A stretch of DNA of 64,000 bases, taken from contig NZ_CP030073.1 of the NCBI RefSeq assembly GCF_003261055.1, positions 8,246,001 through 8,310,000 on the forward strand, written 5' to 3'. The notes beneath the pieces are model-generated. The model was not told where the DNA came from. It did no database searches and saw only the letters and a program-made list of their open reading frames with translations. A program made the position numbers and the translations under genes. Source of the stretch: Streptomyces cadmiisoli (GTDB lineage Bacteria > Actinomycetota > Actinomycetes > Streptomycetales > Streptomycetaceae). This document shows, one piece after another, positions 1 through 10,876 of the stretch (position 1 is the stretch's first letter; every line of letters starts with the position of its first letter).

Positions 1-867
1 GTCGGCGAGGTGGTGGAGCATGGACAGCATGGGCGTGACACCGATCCCGGCGGACGCCAGCAGCAGCGGCCCGTCGCCCTCCGGCAGAACGAGGTCGCCG
101 AACGGGCGTGACACGTTGATCGTGTCGCCGACCCGGGCGTTCTCGTGGAGCCACGACGACACCTCGCCCTCCGGGCCGGCGCCGTCGCGTACGCGCTTGA
201 CGGTGATGCGCCACAGCGTGCCGGTGGACGTGCGCGAGAGGCTGTACTGGCGTATCTGCCGGGCTCCGTCGGGAAGTTCCACCTGGACGCTGACGTACTG
301 GCCGGGCCGGAACGAGCCGGTCGGGCTGCCGTCGGTGGTGCGCAGTTCGAGAGAGACCGCGTCGGCGGTCTCCTCCTGCCGTCCGGCGATCTCCATCGTC
401 CGCCACACATCGCCCTCGGCGGTGCCGGCGGCCTGGTAGAGGCGGGCCTCGATGGCGATCAGGGCGTTGGCCATCAGCCAGTAGACCTCGTCCCAGGCGG
501 CGGCCACCTCCGGCGTGACGGCGTCGCCGAGGACCTCGCCGATGGCCGCGAAGAGGTGCCGGTGGACGAGCTTGTACTGGTCGGCGGTGATGCCGAGCGA
601 GGCGTGCTTGTTGGCGATCCGGGAGAGCATGACGTCGGGCCGGGTGTCGGGGTGCTCGATCAGTGCCGCGGCGAAGGCGGCGATGGAGCCCGCCAGTGCC
701 TTCTGCTGTTCTCCGCTGGCCTGGTTCCCGCGGTTGAAGAGGTCCCTCAACAGCTCGGGGCGGTCGGCGAAGAGCCTGGTGTAGAACCGCTCGGCTATCT
801 CGCCGATGTTGGCGCCGATGGCGGGCAGGGTGGCGCGGACGACCGGGACGGACTGCTCGGACAGCAC
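1..867 (-). CDS. hmp: Flavohemoprotein (nitric oxide dioxygenase), 3' end beyond window
   Basis: Turns NO plus O2 into nitrate using NAD(P)H, FAD and heme in the cytoplasm. The visible 289 residues begin VLSEQSVPVVRATLPAIGAN, a typical flavohemoglobin start. A globin domain fills about residues 1-140, with the FYTRLF helix (distal Tyr) and a KHASLGI...QYKLVH segment near the proximal His. A ferredoxin-reductase FAD domain follows, and the window edge cuts the protein inside the NAD domain at a GIGVTPML motif. The GTG start was chosen because AGGAG lies five bases upstream. It sits 73 bp downstream of nsrR on the same strand, so NO-responsive control is expected. Identity is secure from the globin-plus-reductase architecture; the C-terminus cannot be seen. 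Confidence 0.93.
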   Translation of the reverse strand, partial: MLSEQSVPVVRATLPAIGANIGEIAERFYTRLFADRPELLRDLFNRGNQASGEQQKALAGSIAAFAAALIEHPDTRPDVMLSRIANKHASLGITADQYKLVHRHLFAAIGEVLGDAVTPEVAAAWDEVYWLMANALIAIEARLYQAAGTAEGDVWRTMEIAGRQEETADAVSLELRTTDGSPTGSFRPGQYVSVQVELPDGARQIRQYSLSRTSTGTLWRITVKRVRDGAGPEGEVSSWLHENARVGDTINVSRPFGDLVLPEGDGPLLLASAGIGVTPMLSMLHHLAD

Positions 868-889
868 GGCAACTCCTAAAGTGGTAAGT

Positions 890-912
890 GATCTGCGTAT
901 TTAAAGGTGCGC
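890..912. promoter_or_regulatory. Candidate NsrR operator before hmp
   Basis: An A/T-rich block with a central TTTAAA flanked by TGCG-type half sites lies 23 bp upstream of the hmp start. It has the general form of NsrR boxes (a dyad around TTTAAA) but imperfect arms. The call rests on position and on the better box before nsrR. Confidence 0.5.
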
Positions 913-940
913 GTCGGCGCGAGAGGGGTGGGGTGGCTTC

Positions 941-1384
941 TCAGTCGGGCCGGTGGCCTGTCAGGCCGACGAGGACCGGCCCGGTCGGGGAGGTCACGAG
1001 GTCGGCCACGGTGATCGGGTCGAGTGCGGCGTAGAAGGCCTCCTGTGCGTCGCGCAGTGCCCGGCGCAGCCGGCACGCCCCCCGCAGCGGGCAGGGTGTG
1101 TCGCCTTCGCAGGTGACGACCTCGCCCTCACCCTCGAGTTCCCTGACCAGCCAGCCGACGGATGCCTGACGGCCCAGGCCGGTCAGCTCCAGGCCGCCGC
1201 CGCGGCCTCGCCTGGCCTCCAGTACGCCGAGGTGCTGGAGTCGGGTGACCGCCTTGGCCATGTGTGTGGCGGGCACGCCCATCACCTCCGCCACTTCCCG
1301 GGTGGTCAGGAAGTCGTCCTGCTCGGAGACCGCCAGGCGCATCACGGCACGTAGCGCCAGGTCGGTGAACTTCGTCAGCCTCAC
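941..1384 (-). CDS. nsrR: Rrf2-family NO-sensing repressor NsrR
   Basis: A 147-residue Rrf2 regulator. The winged helix-turn-helix spans about residues 1-60 (TTREVAEVMGVPATHMAKAV recognition region). Cys92, Cys98 and Cys104 (CEGDTPCPLRGAC) plus Asp8 match the three-Cys, one-Asp ligand set known for the [4Fe-4S] cluster of Streptomyces NsrR; nitrosylation of that cluster abolishes DNA binding in characterised members. It lies directly upstream of hmp, its usual target. The start is GTG with no clear ribosome binding site, and an operator ends only five bases before it. This suggests a leaderless transcript and autoregulation. Confidence is high because ligand residues and gene context agree. 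Confidence 0.93.
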   Translation of the reverse strand: MRLTKFTDLALRAVMRLAVSEQDDFLTTREVAEVMGVPATHMAKAVTRLQHLGVLEARRGRGGGLELTGLGRQASVGWLVRELEGEGEVVTCEGDTPCPLRGACRLRRALRDAQEAFYAALDPITVADLVTSPTGPVLVGLTGHRPD

Positions 1385-1388
1385 GTAA

Positions 1389-1411
1389 GCGATGCTAGCA
1401 AATACGCATCC
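1389..1411. promoter_or_regulatory. NsrR operator before nsrR
   Basis: A perfect inverted pair GATGC (1391-1395) and GCATC (1406-1410) flanks an A/T-rich centre. The symmetry and GATGC arms resemble known NsrR boxes. It abuts the nsrR start, so bound repressor would block transcription initiation there. Confidence 0.65.
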
Positions 1412-1484
1412 TGGATTCCTCTTTAAAGGGATGCCTGTACGGTGTGGGTCGCGTCACGCGCTCGTCCTCGACGGCGCGCCGTGC

Positions 1485-1769
1485 TCACACCATCAAGGTG
1501 ATCGCGTACGCCAGGAAGAACGCGGCGATCAGCACGGTGAGGACCGCGATCACGATCAGCGGTCCCTTGGTCCAGCCCCGTGCCCGCTGGTAGTCCAGCT
1601 GTGGAACAGCCTCCGCCATGCTGCTCTCGCAGGGGGGAGTCTCGCCCGGTGGAACCCCGCCCGGCTCCACCCTGGGCATCCGGGACGACTCGGTGCCGGG
1701 TGCGCCGAACCGGTCGCCCCGCGCCTGGCCGAGTCCGCTGTTCTGGTTCATTTGGTCCATGTTGTCCAT
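1485..1769 (-). CDS. Small DUF6480-like membrane protein
   Basis: About 94 residues from the ATG preceded by a GGGGGG tract four bases upstream; an in-frame ATG 12 codons earlier lacks such a site. The N-terminal two thirds is polar and rich in Pro, Gly and Gln. The C-terminus carries one hydrophobic helix (GPLIVIAVLTVLIAAFFLAY). Small proteins of this layout are common in Streptomyces (DUF6480); their role is unknown. It faces gcvH divergently. Confidence 0.7.
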   Translation of the reverse strand: MDNMDQMNQNSGLGQARGDRFGAPGTESSRMPRVEPGGVPPGETPPCESSMAEAVPQLDYQRARGWTKGPLIVIAVLTVLIAAFFLAYAITLMV

Positions 1770-1940
1770 GTAACCCCCCGGCCGACCCTCCCGCGACATC
1801 TGCATGAGGGAGGTCCGTGCCGCACGCCGGGCTCACTCGATCGGCTGCGAATTCTCGCTGCGGCCCGTCGGCTGTAGGACGCTCTGCGGTGGTGCCCGAA
1901 CGATCCGTCGGCACGACGGCGATCACCCCACGGAGGAACC

Positions 1941-2333
1941 ATGGTCACCCCGGACGGCCTCAAATACAGCAAGGACCACGAGTGGGTCCGCGTCACGGGC
2001 GACAAGGCCCGTGTGGGCATCACCGACCATGCCCAGAAGCAGCTCGGGGACGTGGTCTACGTGGAACTCCCGAACAAGGGCGACCGGTTCGAGGCTTCGG
2101 AGCCGTTCGGCACCGTGGAGTCGGTCAAGGCGGCGAGCGAGGTCTACGTGCCGCTGTCCGGCTCGGTCACCGCCGTGAACGAAGCACTCCACGACGAGCC
2201 CGAATCGGTCAACACGGACCCGTACGACGACGGCTGGATGATCGAGATCAAGCTGACCGACACCTCGCAGCTGGACTCCCTCCTCACCGCCGCCGAATAC
2301 GAGGACTACATCAAGGCCGAGTCAGCCGAGTGA
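1941..2333 (+). CDS. gcvH: Glycine cleavage system H protein
   Basis: A 130-residue lipoyl carrier that shuttles the aminomethyl intermediate between the P, T and L proteins of glycine cleavage. The lipoylated lysine is Lys63 in ESVKAASEVY, in the usual hammerhead fold with the DPYDDGWM segment after it. GGAGG seven bases before ATG fixes the start. Length is normal for the family. No gcvT, gcvP or glyA is nearby, so this is an orphan, possibly a second copy. It is convergent with rox, with a strong hairpin between them. Confidence 0.95.
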   Translation: MVTPDGLKYSKDHEWVRVTGDKARVGITDHAQKQLGDVVYVELPNKGDRFEASEPFGTVESVKAASEVYVPLSGSVTAVNEALHDEPESVNTDPYDDGWMIEIKLTDTSQLDSLLTAAEYEDYIKAESAE

Positions 2334-2352
2334 CCCCGCGGCGGTCGAGGTG

Positions 2353-2392
2353 CGCCGCCGGCCGGGGACCGGGCGGGTCCGGGCCGGCGGCG
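2353..2392. terminator. Bidirectional hairpin between gcvH and rox
   Basis: An 11-bp perfect inverted repeat (CGCCGCCGGCC and its complement) has a nested GGACC/GGTCC pair inside. It sits between two convergent stop codons, the right place for a shared terminator. There is no T-tract, as is common in high-GC actinomycetes. Confidence 0.7.
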
Positions 2393-2416
2393 GCCTCACC
2401 CCTCCGCGGAGAAGGA

Positions 2417-5438
<3,022 letters not shown>

Positions 5439-5635
5439 CCGGGCCGCGCCCCCGCTCGCCGACACATCAGGTAGTCGGGCGTGCACTCCGGGTTGCACGG
5501 GAGCTTCCGTCACGCCGGCCGCGTCGTGGCCGGGCTGACGCGGCCGGCGGCCGACGTCGCGGTTTCCACCGGACATGCCGTGCCGCCCCACCTCCTCGAT
5601 AATGGAGGTCACACACATCGGAAACGGGGCACGCC

Positions 5636-6235
5636 ATGCCTATCATTTCGCGTGGATTCCATGGCCGGGCTCGTGATCCGCGGCACAGACTTCCTCCTGG
5701 GCAGTACGAGACGAACGGCTTCCCCGTTCTGTCCACCGGGCCCACTCCCGCGGTGCACCTCGACCAGTGGGAATTCACCATCCGCACGGAGACGGGCGCC
5801 CGGCACAGCTGGGACTGGACGCAGTTCCTGGCACTCCCCGACGAGACACCGACGGTGGACCTGCACTGCGTCACCAAGTGGTCGAAGTTCGACACGGACT
5901 GGCAAGGAGTCTCCCTGGACGTCCTGCTGGAGGACGTCGAGACCAATGCCGATTACGCGCTCGTCCGCTCCTACGGCGACTACACGACCAACATGCCCCT
6001 GGAGGACCTGGTCGACGGCCAGGCATGGATCGCGTACCGCTACGACGGCGAGGAACTCGATCCCGAACACGGCGGCCCCGCACGGCTGTTGATTCCGCAC
6101 CTGTATTTCTGGAAGTCCGCCAAGTGGGTGCGCGGAATTCAGTTGCTCATGGAAGAAGAACGGGGCTTCTGGGAGACATACGGCTACCACGATTATGGGG
6201 ACCCATGGCGGGAGCAACGGTACCAAGGCGACTAG
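5636..6235 (+). CDS. Sulfite-oxidase-like molybdopterin oxidoreductase
   Basis: 199 residues, the size of a bare YedY/MsrP-like catalytic domain. LHCVTKWSKFDTDWQGV contains the molybdenum-ligating cysteine (Cys78) in the usual CVxxW setting, and PHLYFWKSAKWVRGI near the C-terminus is typical of the family. There is no Tat signal or heme domain, so it is probably cytoplasmic. The next gene overlaps it by 31 bp, which points to translational coupling with the flavin reductase as electron donor. The physiological substrate is unknown. Confidence 0.87.
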   Translation: MPIISRGFHGRARDPRHRLPPGQYETNGFPVLSTGPTPAVHLDQWEFTIRTETGARHSWDWTQFLALPDETPTVDLHCVTKWSKFDTDWQGVSLDVLLEDVETNADYALVRSYGDYTTNMPLEDLVDGQAWIAYRYDGEELDPEHGGPARLLIPHLYFWKSAKWVRGIQLLMEEERGFWETYGYHDYGDPWREQRYQGD

Positions 6236-6957
6236 GCGAACGGTTGCGCTGGAGGGCCGCCCGGCTCACCGAGCGGGTCACCGAGACCGGTACGGCCCGC
6301 ACCCTCGTCTTCGACGTGCCGGGCTGGCCGGGGCATCTGGCGGGACAGCACGTCGATGTGCGGCTCACGGCCGAGGACGGCTACAGCACGCAGCGGAGCT
6401 ACTCGCTGGCTTCGGCGCCCGACGGCGAGAGCGTCGCACTGACCGTTCAGCGGCTCGAGGACGGCGAGGTCTCTCCGTATCTGACGGACGAACTGGCCGT
6501 GGGTGACCTGGTGGAACTGCGCGGACCGGTCGGCGGCTGGTTCGTGTGGCGCACGGAGCAGAAGGAACCGATCCTGCTCGTCGGCGGCGGCTCCGGCCTG
6601 GTGCCGCTGATGGCGATGATCCGCACGCGCCGCGCGGTCTCCGACCGCACGCCCTTCCGGCTCCTGTATTCCGTGCGCAGCCCTGACGACCAGCTCTACA
6701 CCGCCGAGCTGAGAAGGGACGATCCGGGCCTGGACAAGACGTACCTCTACACGCGCTCCACGCCCGAGCACTGGCCGCGGCCGCCCGGACATGTCACGGC
6801 GTCGGACCTGTCGACCGGCGGATGGCCGCCGGACTTCGAACCCACCTGCTACGTCTGCGGTTCCACCGGTTTCGTCGAAACGGCCGCCGGCCTGCTGGTC
6901 GCCCTCGGCCACCATCCCGGCCGTATCCGCACCGAGCGCTTCGGCCCCAGCGCCTGA
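6205..6957 (+). CDS. FAD/NAD(P)-binding ferredoxin-reductase-like oxidoreductase
   Basis: 250 residues of the FNR superfamily. An FAD domain with RSYSLAS is followed by an NAD(P) domain with GGGSGLVPLMAM, CYVCGSTGFVETA and the terminal ERFGPS. No 2Fe-2S domain is present. It starts inside the molybdoenzyme gene (ATG after GGGG) and is followed by a zinc-ribbon gene, so all three probably form one redox unit in which this protein passes electrons from NAD(P)H to the molybdenum enzyme. Confidence 0.87.
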   Translation: MAGATVPRRLGERLRWRAARLTERVTETGTARTLVFDVPGWPGHLAGQHVDVRLTAEDGYSTQRSYSLASAPDGESVALTVQRLEDGEVSPYLTDELAVGDLVELRGPVGGWFVWRTEQKEPILLVGGGSGLVPLMAMIRTRRAVSDRTPFRLLYSVRSPDDQLYTAELRRDDPGLDKTYLYTRSTPEHWPRPPGHVTASDLSTGGWPPDFEPTCYVCGSTGFVETAAGLLVALGHHPGRIRTERFGPSA

Positions 6958-7022
6958 GGAGCCGCTCATGATCCCGGTCGGACAGACGCCGCCCCATCGC
7001 TACGACAGGGAGCTGAACCGCC

Positions 7023-7295
7023 ATGACCTCGACGCCTGACTTCCTCGACGGCAACGCCGCCGCCGGGGACCTCGAGTCGCTGTTCGGAACCGATATGACC
7101 ATGGCTTTCGGACGATGCAGTGGCTGCGGCGCACAGATGATGCTCGCCGAGACGCACGCCTACCTCGACGCCCCCGGAACGGTGCTGCGGTGCCCCGGAT
7201 GCGACAACGTGCTGCTCAGCCTCGTCCACTCGCCCACCCACATGTGGCTGAACACCGGCGGACTGGACTACCTGAAGGTCCCCGTTCCGCAGTGA
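7023..7295 (+). CDS. DUF6510 zinc-ribbon protein
   Basis: 90 residues with two CxxC knuckles (Cys32/Cys35 and Cys57/Cys60) that would bind one zinc ion. The rest is mixed polar sequence with no membrane helix. It is the last gene of the molybdoenzyme-reductase unit, 65 bp downstream. Its function is unknown; a small electron-transfer or assembly partner is the obvious guess. Confidence 0.8.
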   Translation: MTSTPDFLDGNAAAGDLESLFGTDMTMAFGRCSGCGAQMMLAETHAYLDAPGTVLRCPGCDNVLLSLVHSPTHMWLNTGGLDYLKVPVPQ

Positions 7296-7321
7296 CCCGC
7301 CGCGACCGGCCGGCCGGGGCA

Positions 7322-7341
7322 GCAGGGCGTCATCGCCCTGC
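7322..7341. terminator. Hairpin between the redox unit and the HAD-EEP gene
   Basis: An 8-bp perfect stem (GCAGGGCG/CGCCCTGC) with a TCAT loop is followed by GTTCTT on the plus strand. It lies between convergent genes and overlaps the 3' end of the minus-strand gene. Confidence 0.6.
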
Positions 7342-8925
7342 CGTTCTTCCCAGGTCCGGCAGCACGAAGGTCGTGACGACGGCCGCGTGGTCCGACGGCC
7401 AGTCGTTGTCGGTGACGTCGGGCCAGGCGCGCGGTGTGCCGGCCACGTAGGTGCGCGAGGCGACCACGCGCAGGCCCCGGTGGAGGACGTAGTCGATGCG
7501 GTCCTGCGGTTCGGGCCGGCCACTGCCGTCCTCGTGCAGGACGTGCACCGGCGACCAGGTGTGGCCGGGCGCGAGGCGGGGGTCGGGATGCGCCTCGCGG
7601 AAGGAATCGCGCAGGCCCGCCTCCTCGGCGGCGCGTGTCACCGGCCAGTCGACGTCCGGCCGGTCGAGGTGGGAGGGGCAGTTGAAGTCGCCGACGAGCA
7701 CCACGGGTACGCCGTCGTCGCCCGCGTCCGCGATCCGCCGCAGCGCGTCCTGCATCTGGGCGAGCCGGACCTCCTCGTGGACGACGAGCTCCGCGGCGCC
7801 GAGCCCGTCGAAGGCGGACTCGTAAGGCCCGTACGGCGTGTAGTGCAGGTGGGCCGTCCATACGTCGACCTCACGGCCGGGGCCGACCCGGATCCGTACG
7901 CCGGCGGACCCGTAGAAGCCGACGTCCGGTCCGCCGTGCCGGACGGTGATCGGGTGCCGGCTGATGACGCCGAGGTTCTCGCCGGCGGTGTGGTGGTGCC
8001 AGCCGAGTGCCCCGGCCAGTTCACGGGTCGCGGTGCCGGCGGTCTCCTGGAGGCCGACGACGTCCGCGCCGGAGTCCAGGACGGCCCGGACCTGCTTGGC
8101 CCGATGGCCGTTGACCTGCGCCCCGCCGAGCCACAGGTTCCAGGTCATGACGCGCAGTCGGGGTGCGGCCGTCGGGCCGGGCCCCTCCTTCGCCGTCACG
8201 CCCGGTCCGGGTGCGGCGCCGGCCGGGCCGACGGCCGTCGGCCACGGCGCGGGGGCGTTCACGGCGCTCGGTTCACGCGCCACCATCGCGTTCAGCTCCC
8301 GCGTCGTCACGCCCACGAGGCTGGCCCGTACGATCCGCCCCGGTGCCGCCGCGATCGGTGCCAGCGACGGTACGGCCAGCACCGCGCACCCGGCTGCCTC
8401 GGCCGAACTGACACCGGTCTGGGTGTCCTCGATGGCGACGCAGGCCGCGGGTTCGGCGCCGAGGGCGTGGCAGGCTGCCAGGTAGGGGTCGGGGGCCGGT
8501 TTGCTGACGGCGGTGTCGTCGGCGGTGACGGCCACGGCGAACCGGTCGGCGCCGAGAGCGTCCAGCACGGTGCCCGCGACGGCCCGCGGCGACGCGGTGA
8601 CCAGCGCGGTCGGTACGCCGTCCCGGGCGAGCGCGTCCAAGAGGTCGAGGGCACCGGGGCGGGGGACGATGCCGGTGCGGACGCGCTCGGCGAACTCCCG
8701 GTGCAGCGCGGCGGACAGGTCGGGAGCGGGGCGGCCGGTGGTGTCGGCCAGCCATGCGGCCGTGTGCTCGACGGGCCGGCCCAGCACCTCGGGCCGGTCC
8801 ACGTCGGTCAACGGCCGCCCGGCGACGTGTTCCACCGCCTCCCACCACAGCCGCTCGGTGTCGACGAGCGTGCCGTCCATGTCGAACAGGACGGCCTGGA
8901 GGGGGAGTCGGGGGTGGGGGGTCAC
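7330..8925 (-). CDS. Fused HAD-family phosphatase and EEP phosphodiesterase
   Basis: 531 residues. Residues 1-220 form a HAD hydrolase of the beta-phosphoglucomutase-like group: nucleophile motif FDMDGTLVDTE, then LVTASPRA, then SKPAPDPY and IEDTQTG. A Pro/Ala-rich linker leads to an endonuclease/exonuclease/phosphatase domain (about 255-525) with MTWNLWLGG, LQET, VGDFNCPS and WPSDHAAV. The two domains could act in sequence, a phosphodiesterase then a monophosphatase, on an imported organophosphate. It is the last gene of the ABC importer operon, 49 bp after the ATPase gene. The GTG start has only a weak binding site. The substrate is not evident. Confidence 0.85.
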   Translation of the reverse strand: MTPHPRLPLQAVLFDMDGTLVDTERLWWEAVEHVAGRPLTDVDRPEVLGRPVEHTAAWLADTTGRPAPDLSAALHREFAERVRTGIVPRPGALDLLDALARDGVPTALVTASPRAVAGTVLDALGADRFAVAVTADDTAVSKPAPDPYLAACHALGAEPAACVAIEDTQTGVSSAEAAGCAVLAVPSLAPIAAAPGRIVRASLVGVTTRELNAMVAREPSAVNAPAPWPTAVGPAGAAPGPGVTAKEGPGPTAAPRLRVMTWNLWLGGAQVNGHRAKQVRAVLDSGADVVGLQETAGTATRELAGALGWHHHTAGENLGVISRHPITVRHGGPDVGFYGSAGVRIRVGPGREVDVWTAHLHYTPYGPYESAFDGLGAAELVVHEEVRLAQMQDALRRIADAGDDGVPVVLVGDFNCPSHLDRPDVDWPVTRAAEEAGLRDSFREAHPDPRLAPGHTWSPVHVLHEDGSGRPEPQDRIDYVLHRGLRVVASRTYVAGTPRAWPDVTDNDWPSDHAAVVTTFVLPDLGRTAGR

Positions 8926-8974
8926 GTGTGGTTCTCTTTTCGTCGGTGGTCTGCTGCCGGTAGGGGGACCGGCG

Positions 8975-10060
8975 TCAACTGTCCTTGCGCTCGGCCACCA
9001 GCACGGCCCGCTGCGGCAGCGACACGCCGACGGCGGATCCGACGGTGAGCCCGGCCGCGTCGTGCGCGGGCAGGTCGGCCTTGACGTCGGTGCCGTCGGC
9101 GAGCCGTACCGTCGCCCGGACGACGGCGCCGAGGAACGCGGTGGCGACGACCCGCGCCGAGCCGGCCGCGTCGGCGTCCACGCGCACGGCCTCGGGCCGC
9201 ACCAGCACGTCCACCTCCGACGCGCCGCTGCCGGGCACCGGCCCCTCGACCGGCAGCCGCTGCCCGAGGACCTCGACGTCGTGCTCCTCGAGCGTCCCGG
9301 GGATGCGGCTCATCGTGCCGACGAACTCGGCGACGAAGGGGGTCGCCGGACGGCCGTACAGCTCGGCCGGTTCGGCGCACTGTTCGAGTCGTCCGGCCCG
9401 CATCACGGCGACCCGGTCGGCGACGGACAGTGCCTCTTCCTGATCGTGCGTGACGAACAGGGTGGTGATGCCGAGTTCCTGCTGGAGCCGCCGGATCTCC
9501 TCGCGCAGCGACAGCCGCACCTTGGCGTCGAGGGCGGACAGCGGCTCGTCCAGGAGCAGGACACGCGGGCGCAGCGCGAGCGCGCGGGCCAGCGCGATGC
9601 GCTGCTGCTGGCCGCCGGAGAGCTGGTGCGGGAACCGCTCGCCCTTGTCGGCGAGCCCGACCAGATCCAGCAACTCGGCCGCACGGGCGCGGCGGTCGGA
9701 GGCGCGCACCTTGCGCATCCGCAGCCCGAAGGCCACGTTGTCGAGGGCGTTCAGATGCGGGAAGAGGCTGTAGGACTGGAAGACCATTCCGGCGTCGCGG
9801 CGATGCGCGGGGATCCGGGTGACGTCCTGTCCGTCGACCAGCACGGCGCCGGAGTCGGGATGCTCGAACCCGGCGAGCATCCGCAGCGCGGTGGTCTTGC
9901 CGCAGCCGGACGGGCCGAGCAGGGCGAGGAACTCACCGGGCCGGACGGTCAGATCGAGCCCGCCGAGGGCGACGGTCGTCCCGAACTCGCGGCGCAGCGC
10001 CCGGAATTCGACGGTGGCCGCCTGGGCGGTGTCGGTCTTCTCAACAGTGGTGGCGGTCAT
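8975..10060 (-). CDS. ABC transporter ATP-binding protein (PotA/FbpC class)
   Basis: 361 residues. Walker A is GPSGCGKTT (49-57); LSGGQQQRIALARAL is the signature, LLLDEPLSALD the Walker B, and FVTHDQEEAL carries the switch His. A C-terminal TOBE-like domain follows. It powers import by the two permeases encoded three bases upstream. This ATPase class serves importers for iron, thiosulfate, polyamines or phosphonates, so the family alone does not name the substrate. Confidence 0.92.
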   Translation of the reverse strand: MTATTVEKTDTAQAATVEFRALRREFGTTVALGGLDLTVRPGEFLALLGPSGCGKTTALRMLAGFEHPDSGAVLVDGQDVTRIPAHRRDAGMVFQSYSLFPHLNALDNVAFGLRMRKVRASDRRARAAELLDLVGLADKGERFPHQLSGGQQQRIALARALALRPRVLLLDEPLSALDAKVRLSLREEIRRLQQELGITTLFVTHDQEEALSVADRVAVMRAGRLEQCAEPAELYGRPATPFVAEFVGTMSRIPGTLEEHDVEVLGQRLPVEGPVPGSGASEVDVLVRPEAVRVDADAAGSARVVATAFLGAVVRATVRLADGTDVKADLPAHDAAGLTVGSAVGVSLPQRAVLVAERKDS

Positions 10061-10063
10061 GGT

Positions 10064-10876
10064 TCATCCCCGGGATGCGGTACGGGTGCGTCCGCCGGCA
10101 CCGGCGAGCGCGAGAAGCAGGACCCATGTCACGAGCAGGCTGAGCACGGACACGGCGACGGAGAGCTGGGCCTGGGAGCCGCTGACGTTCACGATCCACA
10201 CCGCGAAGGGCTGGAAGCCCAGCAGCTGTGCCACCGTGAACTCGCCGAGCACCAGGGCGAGGGTGAGGAACGAGGCGTTGAGCAGCGCGCCGCGCAGATT
10301 CGGCAGCACGGCCCGGACCAGTGCCTGCGGCCAGCCCGCCCCGCAGGAGCGCGCGGCCTCGACGAGGGTGGGCACGTCGACGGCGCGCAGCCCGGCGTCC
10401 AGGGCGCGGTACACGAAGGGCAGCGCCATCACGACGTACGCCGGCACGAGCACGAACGGGAAGTCCGGGTTCTGGATCGCGACGAACGTCTGGAACAGCG
10501 GGGTGCGCGACAGGTGCTCGGGTCCCCACTTCAGCACGGTCCCGATGCCCGCCACGAACGCGATGGGCGGCACCACCAGCGGCAGCGAGCAGACCACCTC
10601 GACGACGGGCCGCAGCCGGGGCGCGCCGAGCCGCAGCGCGACCATGGCGGGCACCATCAGCAGCAGGACGATCGCGATGGTGGCGGCGGCGAGGCCCAGC
10701 GAGAGGAGCAGGCTGGAGACGAAGCCGTCGGTGGAGAAGATCCGTGTGTAGGCGTCGAAGGTGATGCCCTGCCCGGGCACGTCCACCGTGAAGACGACGG
10801 ACGCCGCCATCGGGACTAGGAAGTACAGTCCGGCGAGGCCGAGCACGCCCCACCGCCACAGGTTCAGGCGAGCCAT
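10064..10876 (-). CDS. ABC transporter permease
   Basis: 270 residues with about six transmembrane helices and the EAA-type cytoplasmic loop (EAARSCGAGWPQALVRAVLP) that contacts the ATPase. Its start overlaps the preceding permease by 13 bp and its stop is three bases from the ATPase start. It forms the membrane channel with the other permease. Confidence 0.9.
   Translation of the reverse strand: MARLNLWRWGVLGLAGLYFLVPMAASVVFTVDVPGQGITFDAYTRIFSTDGFVSSLLLSLGLAAATIAIVLLLMVPAMVALRLGAPRLRPVVEVVCSLPLVVPPIAFVAGIGTVLKWGPEHLSRTPLFQTFVAIQNPDFPFVLVPAYVVMALPFVYRALDAGLRAVDVPTLVEAARSCGAGWPQALVRAVLPNLRGALLNASFLTLALVLGEFTVAQLLGFQPFAVWIVNVSGSQAQLSVAVSVLSLLVTWVLLLALAGAGGRTRTASRG

Noticed and set aside
6968..7039. 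A 23-codon frame between the reductase and DUF6510 genes
   Set aside because: It overlaps the DUF6510 start, is very short and has no recognisable features.
8501..10819. A 772-codon open frame antisense to the ABC importer genes
   Set aside because: Shadow of the ATPase and permease genes, which carry full family motifs.
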